Origin: Chromera velia
Lineage: Eukaryota > Sar > Chromeraceae
Direction of reading: 5' to 3'
Assembly: GCA_018398765.1 (NCBI GenBank)
Contig: JAHBMJ010000287.1
Coordinates: 1 to 17,500 of the forward strand
DNA length: 17,500 nt
Shown here: piece by piece, positions 1 through 14,854 of the stretch
How the letters are laid out: each line of letters starts with the position of its first letter
Numbering within the stretch: position 1 is the stretch's first letter
The notes under the pieces: model-generated
The model's input: only the letters and a program-made list of their open reading frames with translations
Told to the model about the DNA's origin: nothing
The model's database searches: none
Translations under genes and position numbers: made by a program

Positions 1-701
1 CCCCCCCCCTGCCTCTGATACGCCCGCCGTTGAGCAGTGCCTCATATGAATTGAAAATAAAACAGTTATGATCATGAGAAGAAATGCTTCAATCGGATCG
101 ATTCAGAGCCATTCAAATACATTTTTTATTGTGTTTTCGTCTTAGCGTTAATTTACGATGATAGGTACCAGACAATTTATGGTTTTGAAAAAATATATAC
201 TCTATATATACATTTTTTTATTTCATTTTTTTAACATCTTACTAAGCTTAAATAGTCTTAAATAAATGATTATGAAAATCAATTAGTTTAAAGGTTAAAC
301 TATCTATTTTAATGTTTTAAAAACTAAATTTTTCAAAGTCACTTTCCAGTACAAAAGTTTCAATTGTCAGTATAGTCAGTTCAAGATACTATAACTCTTT
401 CACCTCACTCACGTCCAACAATTTCCAACATACACACCACAAACGCATTAAACCTTATCTTTAAAAGTTGTTCATAGTTTCATACAGGTAAGAAACAATA
501 AATAGAATCATTCCAAGTGCTTTAAAGACTTAGTTTTTTATATAAAATTTAGTGTGATATATAGAAAATTAAAAGTCACTTTCTAGTACAAAAGTTTCAA
601 TTGTCAGTACAGTCAGTTGTTCCTCACTGAGTCACTGACTTACTGTCACTCTGATCATTTTTCTCATGAGAATAGTTATCAGAACATTTCTGATGCGTGT
701 T
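1..701. other. AT-rich non-coding region
   Basis: There is no credible coding frame here. The stretch is strongly AT-rich and begins with a C run, which may be the edge of a neighbouring gap or a simple repeat. It contains a pair of direct repeats (listed separately) and lies immediately downstream of the minus-strand transposase relic. It may therefore be the decayed remainder of that transposon, but no terminal inverted repeat was recognised to prove it. Confidence 0.6.
335..618. repeat. 47-bp direct repeat pair, 237 bp apart
   Basis: Positions 335-381 and 572-618 match at about 45 of 47 bases (both begin AAAGTCACTTT and end AGTCAGTT). The DNA between and around them is unrelated AT-rich sequence. 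The pair could be a local duplication or two copies of a short dispersed repeat; there are no inverted ends or target-site duplications to decide between these. Confidence 0.8.
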
Positions 702-1397
702 TCAAAAATTTAAAAAAATATATGACTTTCCTGAATACGACCACATGTCGAGGGTGATCGACACTCGTCGGGTCGCTGCTTTTCTCAACCTGTCTTTGAT
801 TGACAGAATAATCTCGTTCTTCAGTGTTGGGAGCAGAAGTCTCTGCACCTTCCCCACAGACGGGAGATCATAGCGGGGGTCCAGTGTCTTGACCAACTTT
901 TGCAATGCCTCGTTTTCTGTGAGATGAGGCCAGCCAGCACTGGCCAGAAAGTTAGTGGTCAGCATATCGCACTTGATTCTCTTCTCATGCGTCTCTGCAT
1001 ATGGTGCGACCACGGGTTCTGCTTCATCTTTGGTGGGGAAAAACGTTCGCATGTCAGGCTGCTTCGTCCCTCCCGCCCCTTCCAACCGCTTCTCCTGTCT
1101 TTCTTGGAGCAGCTACACATGTTTGTCAGACGTGATTGTTAAGCCATGCTGATTGATGAGGTGGGTTTGAAAAGAACTGGTTACCGCTGCTGCATACTCA
1201 CAGCCATAAATAGTTTCTCCTTCCCCCTCAGCTCCTTGTATTTTCACCTGACACTGAATCACATTTGCCCCCTTTTGCACGGACCATATTTTTTTTGCAT
1301 ACCTGGCTCTAAAAACAAATGCCTCCTTCTTCCCGTTCGACCCTGTTGGATTGTGTGACATGTCTTTACGGGGTGTAAAATGTTTGCAAACGCTCAA
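702..1397 (-). pseudogene. BED-finger / hAT-type transposase fragment
   Basis: The minus strand carries a single frame from 1397 down to 702, broken by one in-frame TAG at 1113-1115. The upstream half (about 94 codons) looks like an N-terminal BED zinc finger: an IW..QKGANVIQC segment followed about 30 residues later by HLINQH. The second Cys expected next to the first (C-x2-C) is not visible (CQVK). The downstream half has the pattern seen at the start of hAT transposase catalytic regions, LPSVGKVQRLLLPTL, then RRVSITLDMWS, where the Asp of LDMW would be the first catalytic acid. Frame and similarity stop at about 702, so the rest of the catalytic domain and the C-terminal dimerisation region are absent. 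An intron near the SGKS codons cannot be excluded, but the early stop and missing 3' half favour a dead copy. Family assignment rests on motif recognition only. Confidence 0.65.
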
Positions 1398-1712
1398 AAA
1401 GGGGGCTGTAAAAGATGTTCCAGCACCAGAAAAGTTAACACAGCTGTTTGGGAAAACGTTCAGCTGATCGGTTTACCTCTGCATGAAGTAAAAGGGGGTG
1501 AAACATCAATTTCAGTGCAGCTCAAGACGTTTTTTTTTTTTGAGAGTAAACCATCAAGATTTAGGTTTTTTCATTTGAATCGGCATGCGTGATGGATCGG
1601 TACTTGTAAAAGTTTTTTCGGGACCTTCATATTTGAGGTTGAAAGTCATATTGATCAAATATTTAATCGTATTTGATAGGTCTTTAAACACTAGGTCCTC
1701 CTTGACTGGATA

Positions 1713-1760
1713 TTTGATTTGAGCTTAAGCCCTACCTCAAATCAAATCAAATCAAATCAA
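1713..1760. repeat. (ATCAA)n array with 11-bp hairpin arm
   Basis: A pentanucleotide ATCAA array runs from about 1737 to 1760. Its first 11 bases (CTCAAATCAAA, 1736-1746) are the exact reverse complement of TTTGATTTGAG at 1713-1723, with a 12-base loop between them. The result is a small hairpin at the edge of the array. It is probably only a simple-repeat by-product; no terminator function is implied. Confidence 0.7.
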
Positions 1761-1815
1761 ACATGGTCACTAGCTCTAGGTTGGCCAGAGTCTATACGGC
1801 TCACCGGCTTTAAAC

Positions 1816-1960
1816 CCATACATCATCATCATCATCATCATCACCGGCTTCAACCTTATACATGATCATTAACATCATCATCATCATTCATTGATGCATG
1901 CATTCATGGCATAATTTCATGCATGCGTGCATACATTCATTCATTCATTTATTTCTCCAT
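1816..1960. repeat. (CAT)n and ATGC/ATTC simple repeats
   Basis: A CAT/ATC trinucleotide array runs from about 1818 to 1843, a second shorter one lies near 1871-1888, and runs of ATGC and ATTC follow to about 1950. The words CACCGGCTT and CAACCTTATACAT flank the first array and recur imperfectly, suggesting local slippage duplication. Confidence 0.75.
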
Positions 1961-2754
1961 ATATACAGTAGTCTATATGTATGCAGATAACATATTGATC
2001 GAGCACTTGAAGTAAAATATTATTACATGCATACTTAACGTTAATTAAGAATTTTCGTATATAAAATTATAGCTAGCGTATATACCTGTGCACTAGCTTG
2101 TATAGGGTAATGCACTCTTCAATTTTCTATAGATTTTCATTGGGGACTAGACTGGGGCGAATTAAGAGGTCTGTGAGATAATATGTGGACAAACTTTTTG
2201 GAACATAAAATGTAAAATGGACTTAGTGATACTTAGTGGAGTACACGGCGATGTACCGATGTTTTTGATCACGCAGATAACTAGCCTTAAACTAGAACAA
2301 ACGTTTTCGAGAATGTTTATCATCCTACACCTAGTTGCAAGCTCATTTTTTATATCATAACTTGTATCTAGCTAAATCAATATCTAGTTTTACACACTAT
2401 ACCAAAAGATATTAACTATGGAGGGTTGTAGTGGTTCATGTTCATGTGGAAGCAGGCTAAGCTGCAGCGGCTTACTTTAAATTCTTAGTCTACAACTGTA
2501 TGCATGAGTTGACAGCGTTGCTATTCGTCTTTGGTTTTAGAGACTCTAGGCTAAATTAACCATAATTAAGCAAGTAACTATTAACATCCTTAGTGATAGA
2601 CTAGGTCTTAAACCGTAAGTTTTGTACTACTAGACCTTTATAGCACAATATATTCATATTTTTTGTTTAAAGAGAAAATTTTAAAGAAAATTACCATGCA
2701 TCATGCACTGGCATGCAGACAAATTAACTGGCAAATCAATTGTAATCTGCATGT

Positions 2755-3921
2755 TTACATAGTGCAGTGAAGCGGGCGGCCTCCATGTTCGAACAGCCTT
2801 TTCTTACCAGCACACCAGTCGACAAACTTTAGTATTCTTGCCCTCGCCACTATAATCCCTGAAGGACCGGACAAAACTCGGCGAAGAGAGTTCGCTGAGA
2901 GAGGAAGTTTCAGATATTCGGGTTTCCAATACGGCAATGCTCGAGCGAGAACACCATGCCTGTCTTTCTCTCCCGCGTACGCATAGAAGACTTCCTGATC
3001 GGAACGCTGATCGGACTCAAAAGGGGCACAGAAGTGTTCAGTGGTGCAACGGTTCTCTGCTAGTTTAGCGGTCCGAACAGTCGCGACCTCACATGAAACG
3101 AATGCACTCTCTTTCCAGTCCCACAGGGACACCTCCCACCGGATCATCCACGCACAGCAGATACCATCGGGAGGATGATCAGAGGCAGGGACACTTCCTT
3201 CTCTAAGTTGCCCCTTCCACCCTCGGTCTGTCATCCTTTTCTCGTAATCCCTATCCTCCCTCGCTGCTCGTTTAATCCGAACAGCCACTTGCTCTTCAGG
3301 GCTTTCGAACACTCTCGCAAACAGCCGGTCGGTTCTTGCTACCGCCCCTGTGCCTTCGGGTCCATCAACTCCGTCCGCGCCGTTTTCGAGGGGCACGTTG
3401 ATGAGGGAGAGGGCGAAGGATCTGTGTTGATGGTCGAATTCCACAAGGGAACTCAGAGAAGCGAATTCCTCCTCGTTTACGTGTGTGATGTCAGACAGCC
3501 TTGTGACCAGACTCGCAGGGAGGGCACCATCTGCAGAATTCCGAAATTTCAAAGGAGACGTCGGAGAGATGAACAGCGTCTCTCTCTGGTCTGTCTCCCC
3601 ACCCCCACCCCCAAATGTCTTCCCCCGCCTCCCTGAGAGGAGCCCTCTAAGGATCCTCTTGTCCCCCCCAAACCACCGGGAGATCACACGCAGCAGGGAG
3701 GGGAAGTCCTGCCCCTGTCTGGACGGAATCGCAGACTGATCAGGGAACGCGACCCAGGACTCTTTCGTTCTTGCCGTCAGCTCAGCCGACCCGTCGATGT
3801 CCCGCCTCACAGATTGACAAGACCCCCGCAACTTCATCAACTCCAAGAGGGAGAGGAACGGAACCAGCGAGGGGAAGATCACATCTGATCCGGGTACATC
3901 AATAATCTCCGAAAACGACAT
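2755..3921 (-). CDS. Hypothetical protein with F-box-like N-terminus
   Basis: This is an uninterrupted 388-codon frame. The frame is open a further 52 codons upstream, but that part contains no ATG, so the ATG at 3921 is the first true start; its purine-rich context (GAAAGTATG) is favourable. Residues 1-44 include DVIFPSLVPFLSLLELMKLR followed by CQSVRRDIDG. This is the spacing and hydrophobicity of an F-box-like helix bundle (P..LVPFLSL.EL.KLR..C), the module that links substrate adaptors to SKP1/Cullin ligases in the wider family. The rest is hydrophilic with a Gly run near residue 116, an Arg/Lys/Glu-rich middle, and a Trp-rich stretch ICCAWMIRWEVSLWDWKES near residue 260; no second domain was recognised. 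A decayed paralogous copy of the first 36 or so codons lies at 12783-12897 on the same strand, so this N-terminal module belongs to a repeated family. Real gene: fairly sure. F-box role: inference. Confidence 0.7.
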   Translation of the reverse strand: MSFSEIIDVPGSDVIFPSLVPFLSLLELMKLRGSCQSVRRDIDGSAELTARTKESWVAFPDQSAIPSRQGQDFPSLLRVISRWFGGDKRILRGLLSGRRGKTFGGGGGETDQRETLFISPTSPLKFRNSADGALPASLVTRLSDITHVNEEEFASLSSLVEFDHQHRSFALSLINVPLENGADGVDGPEGTGAVARTDRLFARVFESPEEQVAVRIKRAAREDRDYEKRMTDRGWKGQLREGSVPASDHPPDGICCAWMIRWEVSLWDWKESAFVSCEVATVRTAKLAENRCTTEHFCAPFESDQRSDQEVFYAYAGEKDRHGVLARALPYWKPEYLKLPLSANSLRRVLSGPSGIIVARARILKFVDWCAGKKRLFEHGGRPLHCTM

Positions 3922-4293
3922 ACTTTCACTCCTTCTGTAAAAACCTTTCCCAGCGGATATATATGTACGTAATTTGAAGCCGTCTCCGGTCCTCTTCTCT
4001 TTGTTGACTGCCGAAAACTGCCGAAAGGAACCGAGTAAGATGTCACGGACTATATGGGAAGTTGGCACCTCAGGCAAGTGTCCAGCACATGAAGTCGATC
4101 ACTGCATGGTCGAAGATAATCTGTCGAGCGACTCTCTCTCCACTTGAGTGATTCTCAAAGCTCTGGTATCTCTCTGCGTTTTTTTTTTTTTTTTGCGTAT
4201 CGTTCATCTCTTTTTGCATGTGTGTTCGCGAGCGAAGGTGCATGCATGCATGCGGCGGCGCGGTTCTGGAGTTGGGCCGCGCACGTACGGGGG
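3922..4293. promoter_or_regulatory. Upstream region of the minus-strand F-box-like gene
   Basis: This is the 5' side of the minus-strand gene. On the minus strand the sequence TTTTTACAG occurs about 16 bases upstream of the start codon and could be the 3' end of a 5'-UTR intron. A T tract of about 15 bases lies near 4180-4194, and ATGCATGCATGC occurs at about 4240-4251, followed by GC-rich DNA. No core promoter element can be called with confidence. Confidence 0.3.
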
Positions 4294-4673
4294 ATACACA
4301 AAAATTCTCTTACGCGCGACGGCGGTACGCGTGTCACGACGCGTACCCCCCCCCTCATGCAGCATCTTAAGCTTCCGCGGTGCGTAAGAGCCTGCCGAAG
4401 GCCGGTGCATGTGGTGTCCTCTGCAGCTTTTTGACAGCCGTTTCCCTTGGACGCGGCATGCATGAAAAAACCCTCAATCATCAGTTTCCCTTTAAAACTG
4501 CTCTTGACGTGAAGGTGTCTTTTCGTGTTACTGACATCACGTGTGAACGCTTGGTGGGGTTCCCGGTTCTCCGAATGTTGCAAAAAGACGGGGCGTTGCG
4601 TAAGAATAATTATATATACCCCCCCCCCCAAAGCCCTTACGCGACGCCGTCGCGTAAGAGAATTTTTGTGTAT
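4294..4673. mobile_element. MITE-like element with 23-bp perfect TIRs
   Basis: Positions 4294-4316 and 4651-4673 are perfect 23-bp inverted repeats (left end ATACACAAAAATTCT, right end its complement), about 380 bp end to end. The similarity continues inward, with a one-base offset, through a GACGGCG/CGCCGT block. Related words (GCGTAAGA) recur inside the element near 4382 and 4598. There is no transposase frame in it; the open frames across it are by-products of the symmetric ends. No clear target-site duplication was found, because a G run sits on one flank and TCGCC on the other. It lies in the shared upstream region of two divergently transcribed genes. A non-autonomous DNA transposon is the simplest reading, but a lone long inverted repeat is possible. 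Confidence 0.6.
4636..4658. repeat. 23-bp near-perfect palindrome inside the right TIR
   Basis: The sequence CTTACGCGACG, one C, then CGTCGCGTAAG forms a hairpin with 11-bp arms and a single-base centre, so it is effectively a palindrome. It overlaps the inner edge of the right terminal repeat of the MITE-like element. Subterminal hairpins of this kind are known at transposase-binding ends; the role here is inferred. Confidence 0.75.
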
Positions 4674-4752
4674 CGCCACGTCCGTCGATCCTGAAATGTC
4701 CTGAATCGTCCACTCAGACTGCGTCTCCCAGGCAGAACTTTGATTGTTCTAT

Positions 4753-5031
4753 ATGTCGCCGCTGGTTTCCACTGGAAAGGTGGACGAATTTCGGAACAGG
4801 TGCCGGAAAAGTGTCCCACTGAATTTCTGGTGTGATCTGCAGTGGGAACAGGCCTTTCTGGATTTTTCCGTCCATAATATAATTTCGATCGATGACCCAG
4901 ATTTTCCAAACTCTCTTGAAAACTTTTTCCGAAGACTACAAAGGAGAGACGTTCCCCTTCGATTCCTGCGATTGACTTTGCTTACTGGCCTTCTAATTGA
5001 CTTTTTGACGGACCTACTCGTCGTCAACTGA
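4753..5031 (+). CDS. Small upstream open frame before the P450 gene
   Basis: A 92-codon frame begins with ATG at 4753 and ends 20 bases before the P450 start codon, in a different frame. The predicted peptide is acidic/aromatic at first and ends in a hydrophobic segment (RFLRLTLLTGLLIDFLTDLL). It could be an upstream ORF in the P450 leader, an unrelated small membrane protein, or chance. The ATG context (TATATGT) is weak. No family was recognised. Confidence 0.25.
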   Translation: MSPLVSTGKVDEFRNRCRKSVPLNFWCDLQWEQAFLDFSVHNIISIDDPDFPNSLENFFRRLQRRDVPLRFLRLTLLTGLLIDFLTDLLVVN

Positions 5032-5051
5032 CTGGAAGTTTTTCTCCGAAA

Positions 5052-11462
<6,411 letters not shown>

Positions 11463-12559
11463 GAGCACAGATTGGCAGAGAGATAGTTATTTCTCTGCAG
11501 GGGTGATTCTCTTCAGAGAAAGAACGAATCCGAATTCAGGGTGGAAGGGATGAGGGATTGGACATACAGCAAAGACAAAGGAGGGGAGGGGAGAGCTAGG
11601 GGCCACAAAGGGGGGAGAGGGGGAATCCCCTCCTCTGTTTGTGTGTGCGTGTATGTGTGTGTGTTTATCCTCCCAAATGCCACGGCTATCTGTCTTGCTG
11701 AGAGCTGAATGAAAACGGAGAGGCTCTCGGTTGGACTCCCAGAAGACATTCTTGCTCAATCGATCTGACCTCCACGTTGCCGTGCATGCCGTATCTTTGT
11801 GGGGGAGAGAGAGAGAGAGAGAGAGTGACTGGAATGAAGCGGGAGTGCATGCAGGAAGGACGAATGGAGGCAGATAGATCTGCTGGCAAGCGCTCATTGA
11901 TCCATTCATTATGTCTCTATTGATTTATTTGTTTCTTCAGACGTTCATTATTCCTTTCTTCCTGAGTTTTCCTGATCTCTCTTCCGTCAAGCTGTGCAGC
12001 ACTGAATGCGCCTTGCAATCTAGTCCCTCCCTTCCTCTGCTCAATTTATTCTGGTGAAGGTCGCCTTCGGAGCAGGTGGGGATCAGGTCAGGCAGGGATG
12101 GGGAAAGGAAGGGGAGGGAAGAAGGGAAGGGAACGAAAGAGAAGGGATGGGAATGGAAGGGAAACGACTCAGGAGAATTCCGTGTGCATGAGTGGGTCTC
12201 TTCCTTCCTTCCTTCCTTCCTTCCTTTCTTTCTTTCTTTCTTTCTTTCTTCCTTCCTTCCTTCCTTTCTATTCTTCGTTCCGAGGGCACAGAGAAGAGAG
12301 GAAACGGAGCTCTCTTTCGATCTGGGAAGGAAGTCGACGGGGGGAGGGCATGCACGGTGTGGTGACATACGGGTATGAGTCTCGGAAAAAACTGAGGAAA
12401 GAAAAAAAGAAGTTCGACTTCAAAATCCTTTTCATCCGGGGGGAGAGTGACCGAGAGTCCCGCCCTTCTTGTCTGTCCGTCTTCACATATTATTATATAT
12501 ACACACTGTCATGGCATAAAATCACATACGCCGCTGCCGTTGAATTTTGAAGGCACACT
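11463..12559. other. 3' flank of the P450 gene, GA/CT-rich
   Basis: No gene was recognised. The region contains a G-rich GGGGAGAG segment (11580-11630), a short TG array (11638-11665), a GA array (11803-11826) and GGGAAGGGAA-type DNA (12095-12160). Open frames here are low complexity and mirror one another on both strands, so they are not called. The polyadenylation site of the P450 gene was not identified. Confidence 0.55.
12198..12270. repeat. (TTCC)n(TTTC)n(TTCC)n microsatellite
   Basis: This is a pure pyrimidine array: about six TTCC units, about six TTTC units, then about four TTCC units. The symmetrical arrangement suggests point mutation and expansion inside one ancestral array. Long purine/pyrimidine mirror tracts of this kind can adopt triplex DNA. 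Confidence 0.9.
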
Positions 12560-12782
12560 TATATAGGACCTCTTAGGAACCTAGCTCGCTTAGGAATTAA
12601 CTCTAGCCAGGCGGCCTAGGCTAGGGCCCAGGCCTACCTTGCTACTACTCATCCCAGTGCCCATTATTGCCCATCACACATCGCCCTTTTAAAGCTAGTG
12701 TTTATATAATACATACTTACTCCTCAGACAAATCATCCACGTTTGCACTCTAGTTCATGGACTGTTAGTTCATCAGAATAAT

Positions 12783-12897
12783 AAGCCTCCCGCAGCTTCA
12801 TTAACTCAAAGAAAGAGAGTAACAGAACCATAGCTAGAGGGTAAAAGCATATCTGATCCAGGTTAGGATACTCTCACAACGATATATTTTCACTAAC
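12783..12897 (-). pseudogene. Decayed paralogue of the F-box-like gene
   Basis: The plus-strand sequence aligns along its length with 3819-3935 of the intact minus-strand gene (shared runs such as CTTCAT, GAGAG, ATCTGATCC and TTTCACT). Read on the minus strand it encodes PGSD at the right place, then shifts frame and hits TGA. Two TA dinucleotides at 12831-12832 and 12835-12836 have no counterpart in the intact gene; ignoring them gives PSLVLLLSFFELMKLR, 12 of 16 identical to the intact gene's PSLVPFLSLLELMKLR. The start codon is ATA in this copy. The remainder of the gene was not found next to it. Confidence 0.75.
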
Positions 12898-13060
12898 TTT
12901 GACACTAGCTCTGACACTGAGTATGTCCTTCTGTCCAAGGCGATAACACGAGTACCAAACTTATCAGCTTAGCTTGAGGGGACAAAAATTGATCTATCGG
13001 TGGATTTGTATTAGGAAAAGGTCCCAGCGAATCATAACGACTCTAGACCCTGCACTAGCT

Positions 13061-13272
13061 AAATAAAAAAGAAAGAAAAAAAAAACTTTTGCTAGTTTTT
13101 TATTTTTTTATTTATTCATCCATTAAACAATAGTTGTTCTTCATGCAACACTCCTTGCAACACTCACACAACATCTAAATAACAGTTGTTTATCTAGTTA
13201 AGAGAGCGATAAATAAAAAAAGAATAGATAAAAAAAAAAGTTTTCTTAGTTTTTTTTTTATTTTTTTATCTA
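13061..13272. repeat. Pair of A-tract/T-tract repeats
   Basis: 13061-13121 and 13211-13272 share the same plan: AAATAAAAAA, more A-rich sequence, a short core containing CTAG or CTTAG, then a T-rich run ending TATTTTTTTAT. The A and T halves of each unit are complementary, so each can form an AT hairpin. Copies are about 150 bp apart. Confidence 0.65.
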
Positions 13273-13841
13273 GTGCACGGCCTAGCAACGACTCAAGTAT
13301 CTAGCATGAAGAAGGCTCCAAGTCCAAGACTGTGTTAGGGACTGTATAGCATGAAACGCGCGACAATAATATACAGCCCATAGGATAGCAGGTATGCAGC
13401 AGTGGCTAGAGTAGAGTACGGGGCTCATATGGTATAAGAAGTTCTGTTATACAAGGTTGTTACTTCTAGATGCTTTCCTACAGGCTCTCATGCAGAGACT
13501 CAGCTAATTGCTGACTGTATGCATATGACTGCATTAATTGCATAGAGCTGGCTGGGGATATAAGCTTACTCGTTATGCGTGCACTCTAAGGATCCTAACA
13601 TGACTTGACACCCTAGAATCCCACAATGCTACGTGCCACCTCCCCCTTAAGTGTTATCCGCAACACTCTGACAGCTTTTTGATGGAACTCACACCGATGC
13701 ATGCTGCATGAGACATACGCTGAAATGGCAATAAAGTGATGCCTCTTCGGAAAGGGCTGAAGATCACATCCAAGTCGATCAACGCCAGGCGGATCAACAA
13801 TCTGATTCTTCTATCCTTTCGCAAATCAGTTTTCTTCACTG

Positions 13842-14006
13842 CTATGCTGAATGTTTTCTCTTTCCTTTCTTTTGTCGTGTGCCTCTCTTTCTTTTGACTT
13901 TTGTGCTAGCTTTCACAGCTCCTTTTGTTGTCGCAGCTTTCTTTGATTTCTTAGCCCTTTTTCTCTTCCTTTTTTCCTTCTGTCTTGCTTTTATTCTATT
14001 CATCAT
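13842..14006 (-). CDS. Very basic Lys/Arg-rich C-terminal exon or small ORF
   Basis: The open frame starts with two ATG codons at 14006 and ends in TAG at 13842-13844 (54 residues). About half of the residues are Lys or Arg (for example RQKEKRKRKRAKKSKKAA and KVKRKRGTRQKKGKRKHSA), a composition typical of nucleolar or nucleic-acid-binding tails. It is probably the last exon of the minus-strand gene that includes 14180-14410 rather than a separate gene: that exon ends KKWADKKQAG at a donor-like CAG|GTTTGA, and splicing to this segment would continue the basic stretch. The exact acceptor is undetermined. Confidence 0.45.
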   Translation of the reverse strand: MMNRIKARQKEKRKRKRAKKSKKAATTKGAVKASTKVKRKRGTRQKKGKRKHSA

Positions 14007-14179
14007 CACTTCCCTTCAATGACCTTTTACTCACATGAAGACCCACGTACCGCCTCCCCCCACTGGCCCCCAGGCCACGTCTCGCGGCTTGAGATACGCA
14101 CGCGATAAAAAGATGCAAAAACAAACGCACTTAAAAAAAAAAATCGGTCTAGACGACATCAGACGACCCCCCATCAAAG

Positions 14180-14410
14180 TCAAATCAAACCTGCTTGCTT
14201 TTTGTCTGCCCATTTCTTGTAACTCCAGTCGTACGGTTCAGCACACAGCGTTTTCAGCATCCAAGGCTGCCAACGATCCCCGTACAGAGCGTTCAGGTCT
14301 GAAATTGCTTCTCTTTCTCGGGTGGAGGAATCCTGCCCTCTGATTGGGGTGACTCCTCGCGAATTTAACTCAGGCCTGCCGACGGATTCAATACGGCCGA
14401 TCCTGTGCAC
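14180..14410 (-). CDS. Probable exon of an unidentified minus-strand gene
   Basis: The frame encodes DLNALYGDRWQPWMLKTL and then YDWSYKKWADKKQ, which has protein-like composition and is not low complexity. The YGD..-W-..M arrangement followed by a basic tail is reminiscent of Nop16-like ribosome-biogenesis proteins, but this is a weak resemblance and no function is assigned. A donor-like CAG|GTTTGA occurs at the 3' end (about 14187). The 5' boundary is unknown: the ATG at the far end may lie in an intron, because CAATCAG near 14335 is a plausible acceptor. Confidence 0.4.
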   Translation of the reverse strand: MHRIGRIESVGRPELNSRGVTPIRGQDSSTREREAISDLNALYGDRWQPWMLKTLCAEPYDWSYKKWADKKQAGLI

Positions 14411-14854
14411 GGGAGCTACGCTACCCCTACACGTACAATATTAGACCCACTTAAGTTCTCCTTTGCCCAAAACTGCAGGCATTCTCCTCCCTGATTGCAT
14501 AGATTTCGGCTTTGTGTTTTGCCTCACGAACTCGCTCTTTCTTCTTTTCTCTCTTCTTTCTCTTTCTCTCTGCTCTCCCCAACTTTCCTGAATCAACGTC
14601 CCTACAAAAGGTAGCATGCGGCTGAGAATGTTGGGTGCACGCTCCGATAAGGGCGCTCGCATCGTTGCTCACATCTTTTCTTCTCTCCAACCTCCCCAAC
14701 TCTATGGAAATGGAACCATTTGCATTCTCATCCCTTCCGGCGTTTGCCATCATGGAGGGGCTGTGACTGAAATCAAAAGTTGTATGCGGCATTGCAGTCA
14801 ACAGTGCTCCCTCTGCTCTCGTTAGTGTTCTTTCCTCTTTTATCTCCCACATCA
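14411..14854 (-). CDS. Unidentified minus-strand open segment, partly basic
   Basis: A frame of about 134 codons (14451-14855) without a usable upstream ATG of its own encodes a Lys/Arg/Glu-rich, possibly coiled-coil segment (ERKRKKREKKKERVREAKHK) near its end. It is in a different frame from the longer open segment upstream and may include both intron and exon sequence of one gene. No family was recognised. Confidence 0.25.

Larger units (their letters stand above)
1398..2754. other. AT-rich intergenic region, CTAG-rich
   Basis: No gene is visible. The stretch contains short simple repeats (listed separately), many palindromic ATGCATGC/CATGCATG segments, and roughly a dozen CTAG tetramers between about 1690 and 2640. 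A second island of the same texture occurs at 12560-13650. It separates the transposase relic from the 3' end of the minus-strand gene at 2755. Confidence 0.6.
12560..13650. other. AT-rich, CTAG-rich island
   Basis: No intact gene is present. CTAG occurs on the order of 18 times in about 1 kb, compared with very few in the coding and GA-rich parts of the window. It contains a decayed copy of the F-box-like gene (12783-12897) and a pair of A/T-tract repeats (13061-13272). The texture matches the island at 1690-2640. Confidence 0.6.

Noticed and set aside
2755-4077. A longer start (4077) for the F-box-like gene
   Set aside because: The first codon of that longer frame is TTG and no ATG occurs before 3921.
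4155-4679. 174-codon minus-strand frame across the MITE-like element
   Set aside because: The same peptide words (HKNSLT) appear on both strands because of the terminal inverted repeats, so the frame is a by-product of symmetry.
12076-12378. Open frames on both strands over the TTCC array
   Set aside because: They are low-complexity, mirror-image translations of a pyrimidine array.
13654-13839. 61-codon minus-strand frame containing DVIFSPFRRGITLLPF as another F-box-like copy
   Set aside because: Resemblance to the intact gene is limited to a few residues around DVIF, and the DNA does not align over a useful length. It is also separated from the basic exon by a stop codon.
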